Part shown: one piece after another, positions 35,249 to 42,519 of the stretch
Position numbering within the stretch: position 1 is the stretch's first letter
Layout of the letters: the number at the start of each line of letters is the position of its first letter
Origin: JAJFFW01 sp038534195
Lineage (GTDB): Bacteria > Pseudomonadota > Alphaproteobacteria > Caulobacterales > Parvularculaceae
DNA: 64,000 nt
Assembly: GCA_038534195.1 (NCBI GenBank)
Contig: JBCAXE010000005.1
Coordinates: 1 to 64,000 of the forward strand
Direction: 5' to 3'
Made by a program: the position numbers and the translations under genes
The notes under the pieces: generated by a model
Told to the model about the DNA's origin: nothing
Seen by the model: only the letters and a program-made list of their open reading frames with translations
Databases searched by the model: none

Positions 35249-35824
35249 ATGTCTAAGATTTTTTTCCTGGCGCCGATATCGGTCTTTCTCGTCCTGGTCC
35301 TTTATTTCGCTGCAGGCTTGCAGCGCGATCCGGGGTTTTTGCCGTCGATGTTAATCGATCGCCCAGCGCCGGCCTTCGATTTGCCGCCGATTGCCGGATA
35401 TGACAATGGATTGTCCACGGAAAATCTCACAGGACGGGTGTCGCTCGTCAATGTGTTCGGTTCCTGGTGCGTCAGTTGCCAAGTGGAGCATCCGGTGTTG
35501 ATGCGCATCAAGGCGGAAGACGGCCCACCGATTTACGGCCTCAACTGGAAGGATAAGCCCGGGGACGGCTCACAGTGGCTGCAACGTCACGGTGATCCGT
35601 ATACGTTGATCGGCGATGACGCGGATGGCCGGGTGGCGATCGAATTTGGCGTCACCGGCGCGCCGGAAACATTCGTGGTCGACGCGGCCGGGCGAATTCG
35701 GCACAAGCACACGGGACCAATTACGGAAGAACATTGGCGGCGCGTTCTGGCGCCGATGATCAAGGAACTGGAAAATGCGACAGTGGTTGGCGCCGCTCCT
35801 CCTGATACTGGCGCTCGTCAGTAG
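35249..35824 (+). CDS. ccmG: Thiol:disulfide interchange protein CcmG/DsbE
   Basis: Encodes 191 aa from ATG 35249. Membrane-anchored periplasmic thioredoxin with N-terminal helix (PISVFLVLVLYFAAGLQ) and active site GSWCVSCQVEHP; conserved GVTGAPETFVVD (cis-Pro region). Keeps the haem-binding cysteines of apocytochromes reduced. 5 bp after ccmF; its last 50 bp overlap ccmH in another frame. Confidence 0.95.
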   Translation: MSKIFFLAPISVFLVLVLYFAAGLQRDPGFLPSMLIDRPAPAFDLPPIAGYDNGLSTENLTGRVSLVNVFGSWCVSCQVEHPVLMRIKAEDGPPIYGLNWKDKPGDGSQWLQRHGDPYTLIGDDADGRVAIEFGVTGAPETFVVDAAGRIRHKHTGPITEEHWRRVLAPMIKELENATVVGAAPPDTGARQ

Positions 35825-36227
35825 CGCTGCGCTGGCGGTTGAGCCGGATGAGGTGCTGGACGACCCCGTCCTGGAGGCGCGCGCTCGCGCCATCAGTCGC
35901 GAATTGCGTTGCGTCGTTTGTCAAAGCGAAAATATCGACGATTCCAATGCGCCGCTGGCCAAAGATATGCGCCTTCTCGTGCGCGAACGACTGGAAGCAG
36001 GGGACACCGACGAACAGGTCATCGCTTTCTTCGTGGAGCGATATGGAACTTACGTTCTTTTGAAGCCGCCTGTGCAACGCAACACGATGCTTCTGTGGGC
36101 GGGGCCTGCGTTGTTTGCATTCGCCGCAGCGGTCGGTGCGCTCCTTATATTGCGCCGACACAAGGAACGCGCGCCGGCGCCGCTAAGCGCTGATGAACAG
36201 CGCGCTCTTGATGAAATGATGCAATGA
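35775..36227 (+). CDS. ccmH: Cytochrome c maturation protein CcmH (CycL)
   Basis: Encodes 150 aa. Signal peptide (LAPLLLILALVSSAALA), then the three-helix domain with LRCVVCQSENIDDSNAPLAK; the CVVC pair reduces apocytochrome. One C-terminal membrane helix. The 50-bp overlap with ccmG is unusually long, but the signal peptide at the chosen start is convincing. The stop overlaps the ccmI ATG (ATGA). Confidence 0.94.
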   Translation: MRQWLAPLLLILALVSSAALAVEPDEVLDDPVLEARARAISRELRCVVCQSENIDDSNAPLAKDMRLLVRERLEAGDTDEQVIAFFVERYGTYVLLKPPVQRNTMLLWAGPALFAFAAAVGALLILRRHKERAPAPLSADEQRALDEMMQ

Positions 36228-37105
36228 TTTTTGTGGGTCTCTCATTTCTGCTTTGCGCAGGCGTCTGCGCTGCGCTGGCCGGACCGTTGTTTCGGCGAAC
36301 TACCATGGCGCCGGGAGATAGCGACCCAGCCGAAGGGCTAAAAGCGACGCTCTCCCGCATTGAGGCTGATCGCGCCGTCGGACTGATCGGTGATCCGGAG
36401 GCGGACGAAGCGTCGCTGGAAGCGAAACGGGCGGCGTTGTCGACGCCGAGACAGGCGGCGTCCGCGAATGACATGCGGCGGCTTCGCTTTATCGGCGTTG
36501 GTTTTCTGGCGGCGACGCCCTTAATCGTCGCCGTGATGTATCAGATGACGGGCGCGCCCCAAGCCGTGTTTGGCGCGCCGCCCCCGTCGCAAGGCGCGCC
36601 GCCTCCCGCATCGGACCAGGATATCGCCGCCATGGCGCCGCCGGACCGTCGCGCCGCTATCGAGGCGATGGTCGCCGGCCTGGCGGCCCGGTTGGAGCAA
36701 TCGCCGGAGGACGTCGAAGGCTGGCGTATGCTGGCGCGGTCTTATGCGGTCATGAACCGGCCCCAGGATGTGATCGCCGCCAATCAATCACTACTGCGCC
36801 ATTCGTCAGGGACAAATGAGGACCTCACCAATCTTGCGGCTGCGCTGATCGCCGTGCACGGCGAAGGCGGGGACGGAGAGGGCGTCCTCGCCGACACGCT
36901 CCAAACGTTGCTTGCGCGAGAGCCGGAAAACCTTCTCGCCCTGTATCAGCTTGGCTCGGTTGAACGTGCGCGCGGCGCGCCCGCGCAGGCTGTGGCGCTT
37001 TGGCGACGCGTTTTGGAGCGCTTGCCGCCCGATGCGCCGATCAGGCCTGCGCTCGAAGCAGAGATCGCTGAAACCGAGGCGGAACGGGGCGAACTCAAAC
37101 AGTAA
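36224..37105 (+). CDS. ccmI: Cytochrome c maturation protein CcmI (CycH)
   Basis: Encodes 293 aa. Two N-terminal membrane helices (first at residues 2-20; second FIGVGFLAATPLIVAVMYQM), with a leucine-zipper-like cytoplasmic loop between, then a periplasmic TPR domain (GWRMLARSYAVMNRPQDVIA, NLLALYQLGSVERARGAPAQ). CcmI delivers apocytochrome c to the CcmFH lyase. Pro-rich linker before the TPRs. Last ccm gene. Confidence 0.93.
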   Translation: MIFVGLSFLLCAGVCAALAGPLFRRTTMAPGDSDPAEGLKATLSRIEADRAVGLIGDPEADEASLEAKRAALSTPRQAASANDMRRLRFIGVGFLAATPLIVAVMYQMTGAPQAVFGAPPPSQGAPPPASDQDIAAMAPPDRRAAIEAMVAGLAARLEQSPEDVEGWRMLARSYAVMNRPQDVIAANQSLLRHSSGTNEDLTNLAAALIAVHGEGGDGEGVLADTLQTLLAREPENLLALYQLGSVERARGAPAQAVALWRRVLERLPPDAPIRPALEAEIAETEAERGELKQ

Positions 37106-37204
37106 CAGCCCGGTCGAAACAAGGCCCAATCCTTGCTACGCTCCTTTCGTGGTTTTGATCGGGGCCGTTAAGGTTAAGGCGCTGGCAATGGGAGTATGTG
37201 GGTC

Positions 37205-38188
37205 ATGAAAATGGGTACGAAAAAACTTTGCGCATTACCGGTGCGCCTCTACGCGAGCGCTGCGGCGGCTTCGTTATTGGCTGCCGGACCGGCGGCGGCG
37301 GAACGCTTTGAAGCGAACCAGCTTGTTTTTACGGATATCCTTGGGACCGTTGAAATCGTCACCAATGGCGGCGACGAAATCGATGTCGTCGTAGAACAGG
37401 GGAAAACCTATTCCCGCGTTAGCGTCGGCCTCGACGAAGAGGGCCGGCTCATCATCGCAGGAGAGCCGCGCGATGAATATGCGGATGACTGCTGCAACCG
37501 TCTGATCACGCGCCAGGCGAATTTGCGCAAAGACCGTACGCCCAACAATGATAAAAAGCCGTCAGACGCTTTCTTCGCAGAGCATCCGACAATCAAAGTG
37601 ACGATGCCGCGAGAGCGCGACGTATCATTCGTTGACGCGCGGATGAAGATAGCCATGGGCGATATTGTGGGCGCCCTCGATCTTGATAGTTGTTACGCCT
37701 ATGGCGAAATCGGCGATGTGGAAGAGGCGGCGATTGATCTGACGCCCGGCAGCCGGCTTGTGGTCGGCGACATCGGCGCCGCGCTTGAATTGAATGTCTC
37801 GGGCGACGCTGATGTTTTGACCGGCGACGCCGCCATGGTTGATGTGGATATGGCGGGCGCTGGCGATGTGGTGCTCGGATCGGTGGACGGCGTTCTGGAT
37901 GTTTCCATCGCAGGATCAGGAAATGTGCGCGCAACCCGTCTCGAAGGTCCGCTGACAGCGCGGATCGCCGGCTCCGGGGCGGTCGCCGTACAGGGTGGAC
38001 GCGCCGAGCAGATGAAGGTCACGATAGACGGATCCGGCGGGGTCTTCTTCGACGGCGCGGTGATCGGCCCCGAATTGCGGCTCAGGGGCTCCAGCGAAGT
38101 ACGCATGGGGTCCATGACCGGCAGCATGAAACATGCGGGCGGCGGCGAGGTTTATGTGGGCGACAAACGCATTGAGCCCAAAGAATAG
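37205..38188 (+). CDS. Exported DUF2807 (GIN-domain) beta-helix protein
   Basis: Encodes 327 aa from ATG 37205. Signal peptide near RLYASAAAASLLAAGPAAAE. The C-terminal half is a repetitive, Gly/Asp-rich right-handed beta-helix typical of DUF2807 (SGDADVLTGDAAMVDVDMAG, AGSGNVRATRLEGPLTARIA, GSGAVAVQGGRAEQMKVTID). A mid-region double cysteine (DDCCNRL) and a single later Cys occur. Such proteins are surface or periplasmic with unknown function. ATG 37205 has GGAG 10 bp upstream; 37196 is too close to it. 99 bp after ccmI, before tRNA-Trp. Confidence 0.8.
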   Translation: MKMGTKKLCALPVRLYASAAAASLLAAGPAAAERFEANQLVFTDILGTVEIVTNGGDEIDVVVEQGKTYSRVSVGLDEEGRLIIAGEPRDEYADDCCNRLITRQANLRKDRTPNNDKKPSDAFFAEHPTIKVTMPRERDVSFVDARMKIAMGDIVGALDLDSCYAYGEIGDVEEAAIDLTPGSRLVVGDIGAALELNVSGDADVLTGDAAMVDVDMAGAGDVVLGSVDGVLDVSIAGSGNVRATRLEGPLTARIAGSGAVAVQGGRAEQMKVTIDGSGGVFFDGAVIGPELRLRGSSEVRMGSMTGSMKHAGGGEVYVGDKRIEPKE

Positions 38189-38264
38189 GGCCGATCCCCC
38201 GCGCGCCTCACGCGACTTGCTATTGTCAGCGACGCCGCCAGTGCTATAGACAACGCTCTGGCCT

Positions 38265-38340
38265 AGGGGTGTAGCTCAGTTGGTAGAGCATCGGTCTCCA
38301 AAACCGAGGGTCGTGGGTTCGAGTCCCTCCGCCCCTGCCA
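38265..38340 (+). tRNA. trnW: tRNA-Trp (anticodon CCA)
   Basis: A complete 76-nt cloverleaf with encoded CCA. Acceptor AGGGGTG pairs with CGCCCCT (one G-T), D arm GCTC...GAGC, anticodon arm TCGGT-CTCCAAA-ACCGA giving anticodon CCA, T arm GTGGG-TTCGAGT-CCCTC (approximate). Discriminator G. In many proteobacteria tRNA-Trp is followed by secE-nusG; here an accessory region follows instead. Confidence 0.98.
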
Positions 38341-38409
38341 TCGCGAGCGCCGAGGAATATGTCCAGCGTCTCCCCCACTAAGGTTGCCAAACCCCCGATT
38401 CTAAGAATA

Positions 38410-38426
38410 GCGCGCCAATGGCGCGC
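38410..38426. repeat. 17-bp perfect palindrome next to the tRNA fragment
   Basis: GCGCGCCA (38410-38417) and TGGCGCGC (38419-38426) are perfect inverted repeats around one base, directly before the duplicated tRNA-Trp 3' end. It could be a tRNA terminator stem (no T-run) or part of an old recombination site. Confidence 0.5.
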
Positions 38427-38428
38427 GG

Positions 38429-38450
38429 GGGTTCGAGTCCCTCCGCCCCT
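38429..38450 (+). repeat. 22-bp duplication of the tRNA-Trp 3' end (att-like scar)
   Basis: Bases 38429-38450 are identical to 38315-38336 of tRNA-Trp (T arm and 3' acceptor strand, starting GGGTTCGAGT and ending CGCCCCT). Offset is 114 bp. Site-specific integrases that use tRNA 3' ends leave such direct repeats. The interval between copies is too short for an element, so this is probably a deletion relic or a nested site. Confidence 0.75.
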
Positions 38451-38850
38451 CCCGGTCAATCTGCTTACTGGACCGTGGAATTCCTTTTCGCTGTCTCCAC
38501 TCATTTCACACTTCCACCGGTCGGGTTCACACTCTGGACCGCGACGTGGCGACATCGGATTGGGCAACGAATTTGCGTGCGAAGCCGCTGGAATGTGATC
38601 CTCTACATGGGCGTTGGAAGTGCGCGGGCAATCTTCAGAACATGCCAGCGCACATACGAGCAGCTTTTTTCCACAACCTCTCCTGAAGTTCTTCGAACTC
38701 GATGGGCGCTATTGAATTGATGCGTCGCTGCGGAAATAGCAGTTCGATATACAGCTAACAATTGATCCATTTAGTACGCGTTTGGTCATCGGCGGCGGCA
38801 ATCGTGGATATTCGCCTCTTCGAGAACCTGAATTAGATGCAACTGTGTAA
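38451..38850. other. Gene-free 400-bp border segment
   Basis: No convincing coding sequence: short frames on both strands lack SD sites and family features. It contains no recognised RNA, IS terminus or integrase remnant. Base composition falls gradually from GC-rich to AT-rich towards the kduD stop, so the compositional edge of the accessory region lies here. Confidence 0.5.
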
Positions 38851-39612
38851 TTAGCGAGAAAGCCATCCGCCATCGACCGGCAACGTTGTACCATGAACAT
38901 AGTCCGAGGACGCCGAGGCGAGAAACACGACGGCGCCGCCTAAATCTGACGGTCGGCCCCAATGGCCCGCTGGAATACGCGACAAGATTTCTTTGTTTCG
39001 AGTTTCATCTGCCTGAAGTGCGGCCGTGTTGTTGGTGCCGAAATAGCCGGGCGCAATGGCGTTTACATTAATGCCTTTTGCAGCCCATTCATTCGCAAGG
39101 GCGCGGGTCAATCCCATCACACCTGATTTGGAGGCGGTATAAGACGGAACGCGAATACCTCCTTGATAGGAGAGCATTGACGCGACGTTGATGATTTTAC
39201 CTTTCGATTTCGCTGCAATACGATTTCTTGCAAAGGCTTGGCTGAGAAAGAACAGTGTACGGATATTTACATCGAATACGCTGTCCCATTCTTCTTCCGT
39301 AAAATCTATCGCGTCATTGCGTTTGATTATGCCGGCATTGTTGATCAAAATATCTAAAGCGCCAAATTCTCTGTTGGACTCATCAATGATACTGGCCGAC
39401 GATTTGTTGTCAGACAAATCCGCAATAATGACATGAGCCTTCCGACCGAGCTTTTCAGCAGCCTCTACGGTTTCGTCTGGCGCACTTCTTCCGACCAGCA
39501 CAAGATTGGCGCCTGCATCTGCTAGCGCAATGGCCATGCCCTGGCCAAGCCCAGTGTTGGCGCCTGTAACAACTGCGACTTTGCCTTCGAGGCTGAACAT
39601 TTCAAGGCCCAC
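38851..39612 (-). CDS. kduD: SDR dehydrogenase, KduD/DhuD-type (2,5-diketo-3-deoxygluconate to KDG)
   Basis: Encodes 253 aa. Classical short-chain dehydrogenase: cofactor loop TGANTGLG (16-23), NNAG (91-94), catalytic S145, Y158 and K162 in PSYTASKSG, and C-terminal GTTLPVDGGWLSR. Overall it matches KduD, which interconverts 2,5-diketo-3-deoxygluconate and 2-keto-3-deoxygluconate with NAD(P)H. A GTG start at 39612 is chosen because AGGAG lies 6 bp upstream. It follows the RpiB-fold isomerase gene by 25 bp, the same pairing as streptococcal DhuI-DhuD, which is strong context for this role. Confidence 0.82.
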   Translation of the reverse strand: MGLEMFSLEGKVAVVTGANTGLGQGMAIALADAGANLVLVGRSAPDETVEAAEKLGRKAHVIIADLSDNKSSASIIDESNREFGALDILINNAGIIKRNDAIDFTEEEWDSVFDVNIRTLFFLSQAFARNRIAAKSKGKIINVASMLSYQGGIRVPSYTASKSGVMGLTRALANEWAAKGINVNAIAPGYFGTNNTAALQADETRNKEILSRIPAGHWGRPSDLGGAVVFLASASSDYVHGTTLPVDGGWLSR

Positions 39613-39637
39613 AGGATTCTCCTAAATCTTGCGCGGG

Positions 39638-40279
39638 CTAAGACGCCAGCACGTCTTTTATGTGGTCGACGATGGCCGTGTCCCTAGCATTTGTGAAGAA
39701 GAATTCTTCGAACCGTTCGCCTGATATGGCGGCTTTTAATAAGTCCTGGTCCACAGTCTTCAGTACTGTGAGCATATTATGGCACGATGCCGCTTTCAGA
39801 TCGGAAAGGATGCCCCGGTTCTTGGCCATGATTGCCGCGCGTTCCTTCGGGTAACCAACGCCGCGTTCGACTTCAAACAATTTTCGGTAGCAGTCTTGCA
39901 GGTTCAATTCCGCCGCCCACCCAAAGCCTTTGGCGTAGGGCATCGATAGCGCGTTGCCGTCATTAATCTGGCCAAATAGGAACGCGTCGGTAGGATCGAT
40001 TACGAGACCGCAGAAAACACCCGGCATGGAGTTACACGCAAGCATGGAACCCATCCCGGTGCCGCACCCCGTTACAACGAAATCCACAGCTTTGGAATTC
40101 AGGAGTGTCCCCGCGAGTAGGCCGTTCATTACATAGGTCAATGACGCCTTATCGTCAGCGCCGTACATACCATAATGAAAAACTGAATAGCCGAGGGGTT
40201 CCGTAACTGATGTTAGCGCATCGTGAACAATGTCGCTTTTTGCTGCTTGGCTATTTTCTATAATGAGTGCGATTTTCAT
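39638..40279 (-). CDS. RpiB/LacA/LacB-fold isomerase, DhuI-like (DEH isomerase)
   Basis: Encodes 213 aa. RpiB/LacAB family: MKIALIIENSQAAKSDIVHD at the N-terminus and the active-site loop VVTGCGTGMGSMLACNSMPG (near 68-87). The ~60-residue C-terminal extension beyond RpiB length, and pairing with a KduD-type SDR, point to DhuI, which isomerises 4-deoxy-L-threo-5-hexosulose uronate to 2,5-diketo-3-deoxygluconate in place of KduI (established for streptococci; transfer here is inference). GAGG SD lies upstream of the ATG. Head of the minus-strand pair, divergent from the beta-helix gene. Confidence 0.72.
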   Translation of the reverse strand: MKIALIIENSQAAKSDIVHDALTSVTEPLGYSVFHYGMYGADDKASLTYVMNGLLAGTLLNSKAVDFVVTGCGTGMGSMLACNSMPGVFCGLVIDPTDAFLFGQINDGNALSMPYAKGFGWAAELNLQDCYRKLFEVERGVGYPKERAAIMAKNRGILSDLKAASCHNMLTVLKTVDQDLLKAAISGERFEEFFFTNARDTAIVDHIKDVLAS

Positions 40280-40468
40280 TTAAATTCCTCATCGCCGTTA
40301 AAATTGCGTCTCTAACAGATCGTTATCGTCATCTACAACAAATTCCGTGGAATTAAATTATTTGGTCCAGCTTTTGAAATTGTCTGTATGGGAGCAGAAT
40401 ATCGATCTTTGTCGTAAACCGTGCCATAAGTTTAAATCTTTGGAAACTGAAATTACGAAGCTGGACGA
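40280..40468. promoter_or_regulatory. Divergent regulatory region with inverted repeat
   Basis: The 189-bp AT-rich gap must hold promoters for the isomerase-kduD pair and for the beta-helix gene. AATTCC-GT-GGAATT at 40341-40354 is an inverted repeat suited to a dimeric regulator. A TTTGGTCCAG segment just downstream loosely resembles the TTGGTAT half-sites seen elsewhere in the locus. Confidence 0.45.
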
Positions 40469-42214
40469 ATGCTGATGAATCCGTTGACGCCGAATATGCA
40501 AGCCGCAGCCTTAAAAAAGGAAACCAACAATTTCTCACGGACGACGGTTGCCTGCTTGGCTACCTTAATATGTCTTGCAGACCAGAGTCATGGCCAAGCA
40601 AGCGATGAAAGGTCATTTTTTGAGAGTCCAGAAGCAAAATTACTACCGGATTTCTCTTACGCGGGGTACGGATTCGGCGTCGGGGAAATTCACGGAAAGC
40701 AAGGAAAAGTCTTGAATGCAGAAGACTTTGGTGTGGTCACGGACGATGGGAATGACGATTCTGAGGCGTTGTTGAAGGCGCTTGCAGCTGCGCACAAGGT
40801 CAAGTCGGCCGTTACATTACAGCTACCAAAGGGCCGGTTGATCGTTTCTGAGATATTGCCGGTTACGCGAAGTGATATCACAATTAGAGGATACGGATCT
40901 GGCGGCGAGGGAACTGAAATCCACTTTCCACGTCCGTTGGCGGCGATTGATAAGACTGATCGCTTGAAAGAACTCCGAGTTTACCTGGAAAAATATGACA
41001 AGCGGCAACGGGAACCGGAAAACAATATTGATGAACTGTTTTCAGAATATTCCTGGACTGGCGGGTTCTTTTGGGTCCAAAAGCCTGGAGCGCGCGCTGC
41101 CGCATACCTCACGGAATATGACCCTGAAATCGAACAACTCGCATCACTCCAGTCTGGCGAAAGAGGCGGGAAGCGCTTAACGGTAAGCGATCCGGAAAAA
41201 CTTCAAGTTGGCGATGCAGTCCAGATTCACTGGTTTAATCGCGATGGTGAAAATGGCGCGTTGGTAACATCGATTTACGGCGAAACCGATCTGGATATCG
41301 GGTCTCATCATTGGAGCTTTCCTGATCGCCCTCTAGTCCGGCAGACAACGCGAATTGTCGCGATAAACGGGAATGTTGTTGAAATTGGGGACCCGCTCTT
41401 GCATGACATTTCGCCGGAAATGCCTGCGCAGTTTTCGAGGTGGGATCACCTTGAAAATGTCGGACTGGAAGATTTCGCAATTACCTTTCCGGAGAGCCCT
41501 TCCTTCGGCCATCATTTGGAACGCGGCTACAATGGGATTTATTTAACGAGCGTAATTGATGGATGGGTCCGCGACGTAAGAATTGTCAACGCGGACAGCG
41601 GCATACTCACCTACAATAGTGCAAATCTGACAATCGAAAGAATTCGCACCCAAGGTGAGCGCAGGGCGCATTATGCGGTGCACTTAGGTAATGTTCATAA
41701 CGTTTTAGCGCGTGACTTGTTAATCGAAAATCCGGTTCGCCACTCACTCACATTCAACACGCAATCAACCAAGAGCGTCTTCCAACGGGCGCGGGTGCTC
41801 CGAGAGTCTGTTCTGGATCAACACGCCGGCTCGAATCATCAGAATTTATTCGATCAAATAACGCTTCATGTACATGCAAAAGACGGTCGGCGCGGACTTT
41901 CATATCCGATTTGGGATGGCAGCGGGGCCGGCTATTGGCAGCCCGGACATGGCCGCTTCAATACAACGTGGAACCTCAATGTCGTCGTTGAGTCAGGAGG
42001 GGCCAGAGATGAAAAAGTGGCGCTACAAGGTCTTGCCGAAGGCCCCGATGCTTTCATCATTGGCGTTCACGGCAACCGAGAATTTAGCGTCGATTATCGC
42101 CCCAAACCAAAAACTCTTCTGGTGAACCAGCCGCCGGAAGTCGCCTCGCTCTATGACTGGCAACTGCAAAAACGATTGAAGTCTGACGCTGGCGCGACGC
42201 AGCCAAATCAGTGA
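40469..42214 (+). CDS. Exported right-handed beta-helix protein, candidate polysaccharide lyase or hydrolase
   Basis: Encodes 581 aa. A signal peptide lies near residues 22-44 (TTVACLATLICLADQSHGQA). The region at ~83-105 (NAEDFGVVTDDGNDDSEALL) is the classic entry motif of the Pectate_lyase_3/GH28-like pectin-lyase fold. Later segments (NGIYLTSVIDGWVRDVRIVN, NLTIERIRTQGERRAHYAVH, NVHNVLARDLLIENPVRHS, QHAGSNHQNLFDQI) are helix rungs rich in His, Asn and Arg. I cannot place it in a known PL family; no GH28 Asp triad is evident. It is divergent from the uronate isomerase pair and precedes the TonB receptor, so uronic-acid polymer is the likely substrate. Confidence 0.6.
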   Translation: MLMNPLTPNMQAAALKKETNNFSRTTVACLATLICLADQSHGQASDERSFFESPEAKLLPDFSYAGYGFGVGEIHGKQGKVLNAEDFGVVTDDGNDDSEALLKALAAAHKVKSAVTLQLPKGRLIVSEILPVTRSDITIRGYGSGGEGTEIHFPRPLAAIDKTDRLKELRVYLEKYDKRQREPENNIDELFSEYSWTGGFFWVQKPGARAAAYLTEYDPEIEQLASLQSGERGGKRLTVSDPEKLQVGDAVQIHWFNRDGENGALVTSIYGETDLDIGSHHWSFPDRPLVRQTTRIVAINGNVVEIGDPLLHDISPEMPAQFSRWDHLENVGLEDFAITFPESPSFGHHLERGYNGIYLTSVIDGWVRDVRIVNADSGILTYNSANLTIERIRTQGERRAHYAVHLGNVHNVLARDLLIENPVRHSLTFNTQSTKSVFQRARVLRESVLDQHAGSNHQNLFDQITLHVHAKDGRRGLSYPIWDGSGAGYWQPGHGRFNTTWNLNVVVESGGARDEKVALQGLAEGPDAFIIGVHGNREFSVDYRPKPKTLLVNQPPEVASLYDWQLQKRLKSDAGATQPNQ

Positions 42215-42519
42215 TGCGACATTCAATATCTTCATCAAGCTAATTAGTTTGACACGAAGCCATACTGGTTTCGCCTCAGCGACGTATCGAGAATATTCTT
42301 TGCGTTGCGCTCCTGCATCAGTTTTTGCCTCGGCAATCTAGTTGCCTGATTTCCGGTCATTTTTTGCCCCGGGAGGTCTAATGCAATCGGCTTGTTGAGG
42401 CGCGCATACCAAAAAATATACCAATATCAGGAAAGAGGCATAAATTGATTGTTGACTGATTTGAATGAATTGGTCGATATTTCGGATGCAAACGAAAAAG
42501 ACGCCATGGGAGGGGTCAC
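42215..42519 (+). promoter_or_regulatory. Leader of the TonB-receptor gene
   Basis: This 305-bp gap contains no gene. TTGACT (42452-42457) and GATATT (42476-42481) form a promoter candidate with an 18-bp spacer. Upstream, ATACCA occurs twice (42406-42411 and 42418-42423), a 12-bp-spaced direct repeat; the second continues as ATACCAAT, a half-site of the UxuR/ExuR-type GntR consensus. GGGAGGGG at 42508-42515 is the SD. Confidence 0.5.

Noticed and set aside
38244..38567. Minus-strand frame across tRNA-Trp with GGGTRTHDP-like peptide
   Set aside because: It is the well-known artefactual translation of the antisense of a tRNA gene; the frame arises from the tRNA and its duplicated 3' end.
38359..38720. 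Plus-strand frames of 79 and 100 codons after tRNA-Trp
   Set aside because: They begin inside or beside the duplicated tRNA end, have no SD and no recognisable protein character.
38709..38900. 63-codon minus-strand frame at the kduD end
   Set aside because: Overlaps the kduD 3' end in another frame and has no supporting signals.
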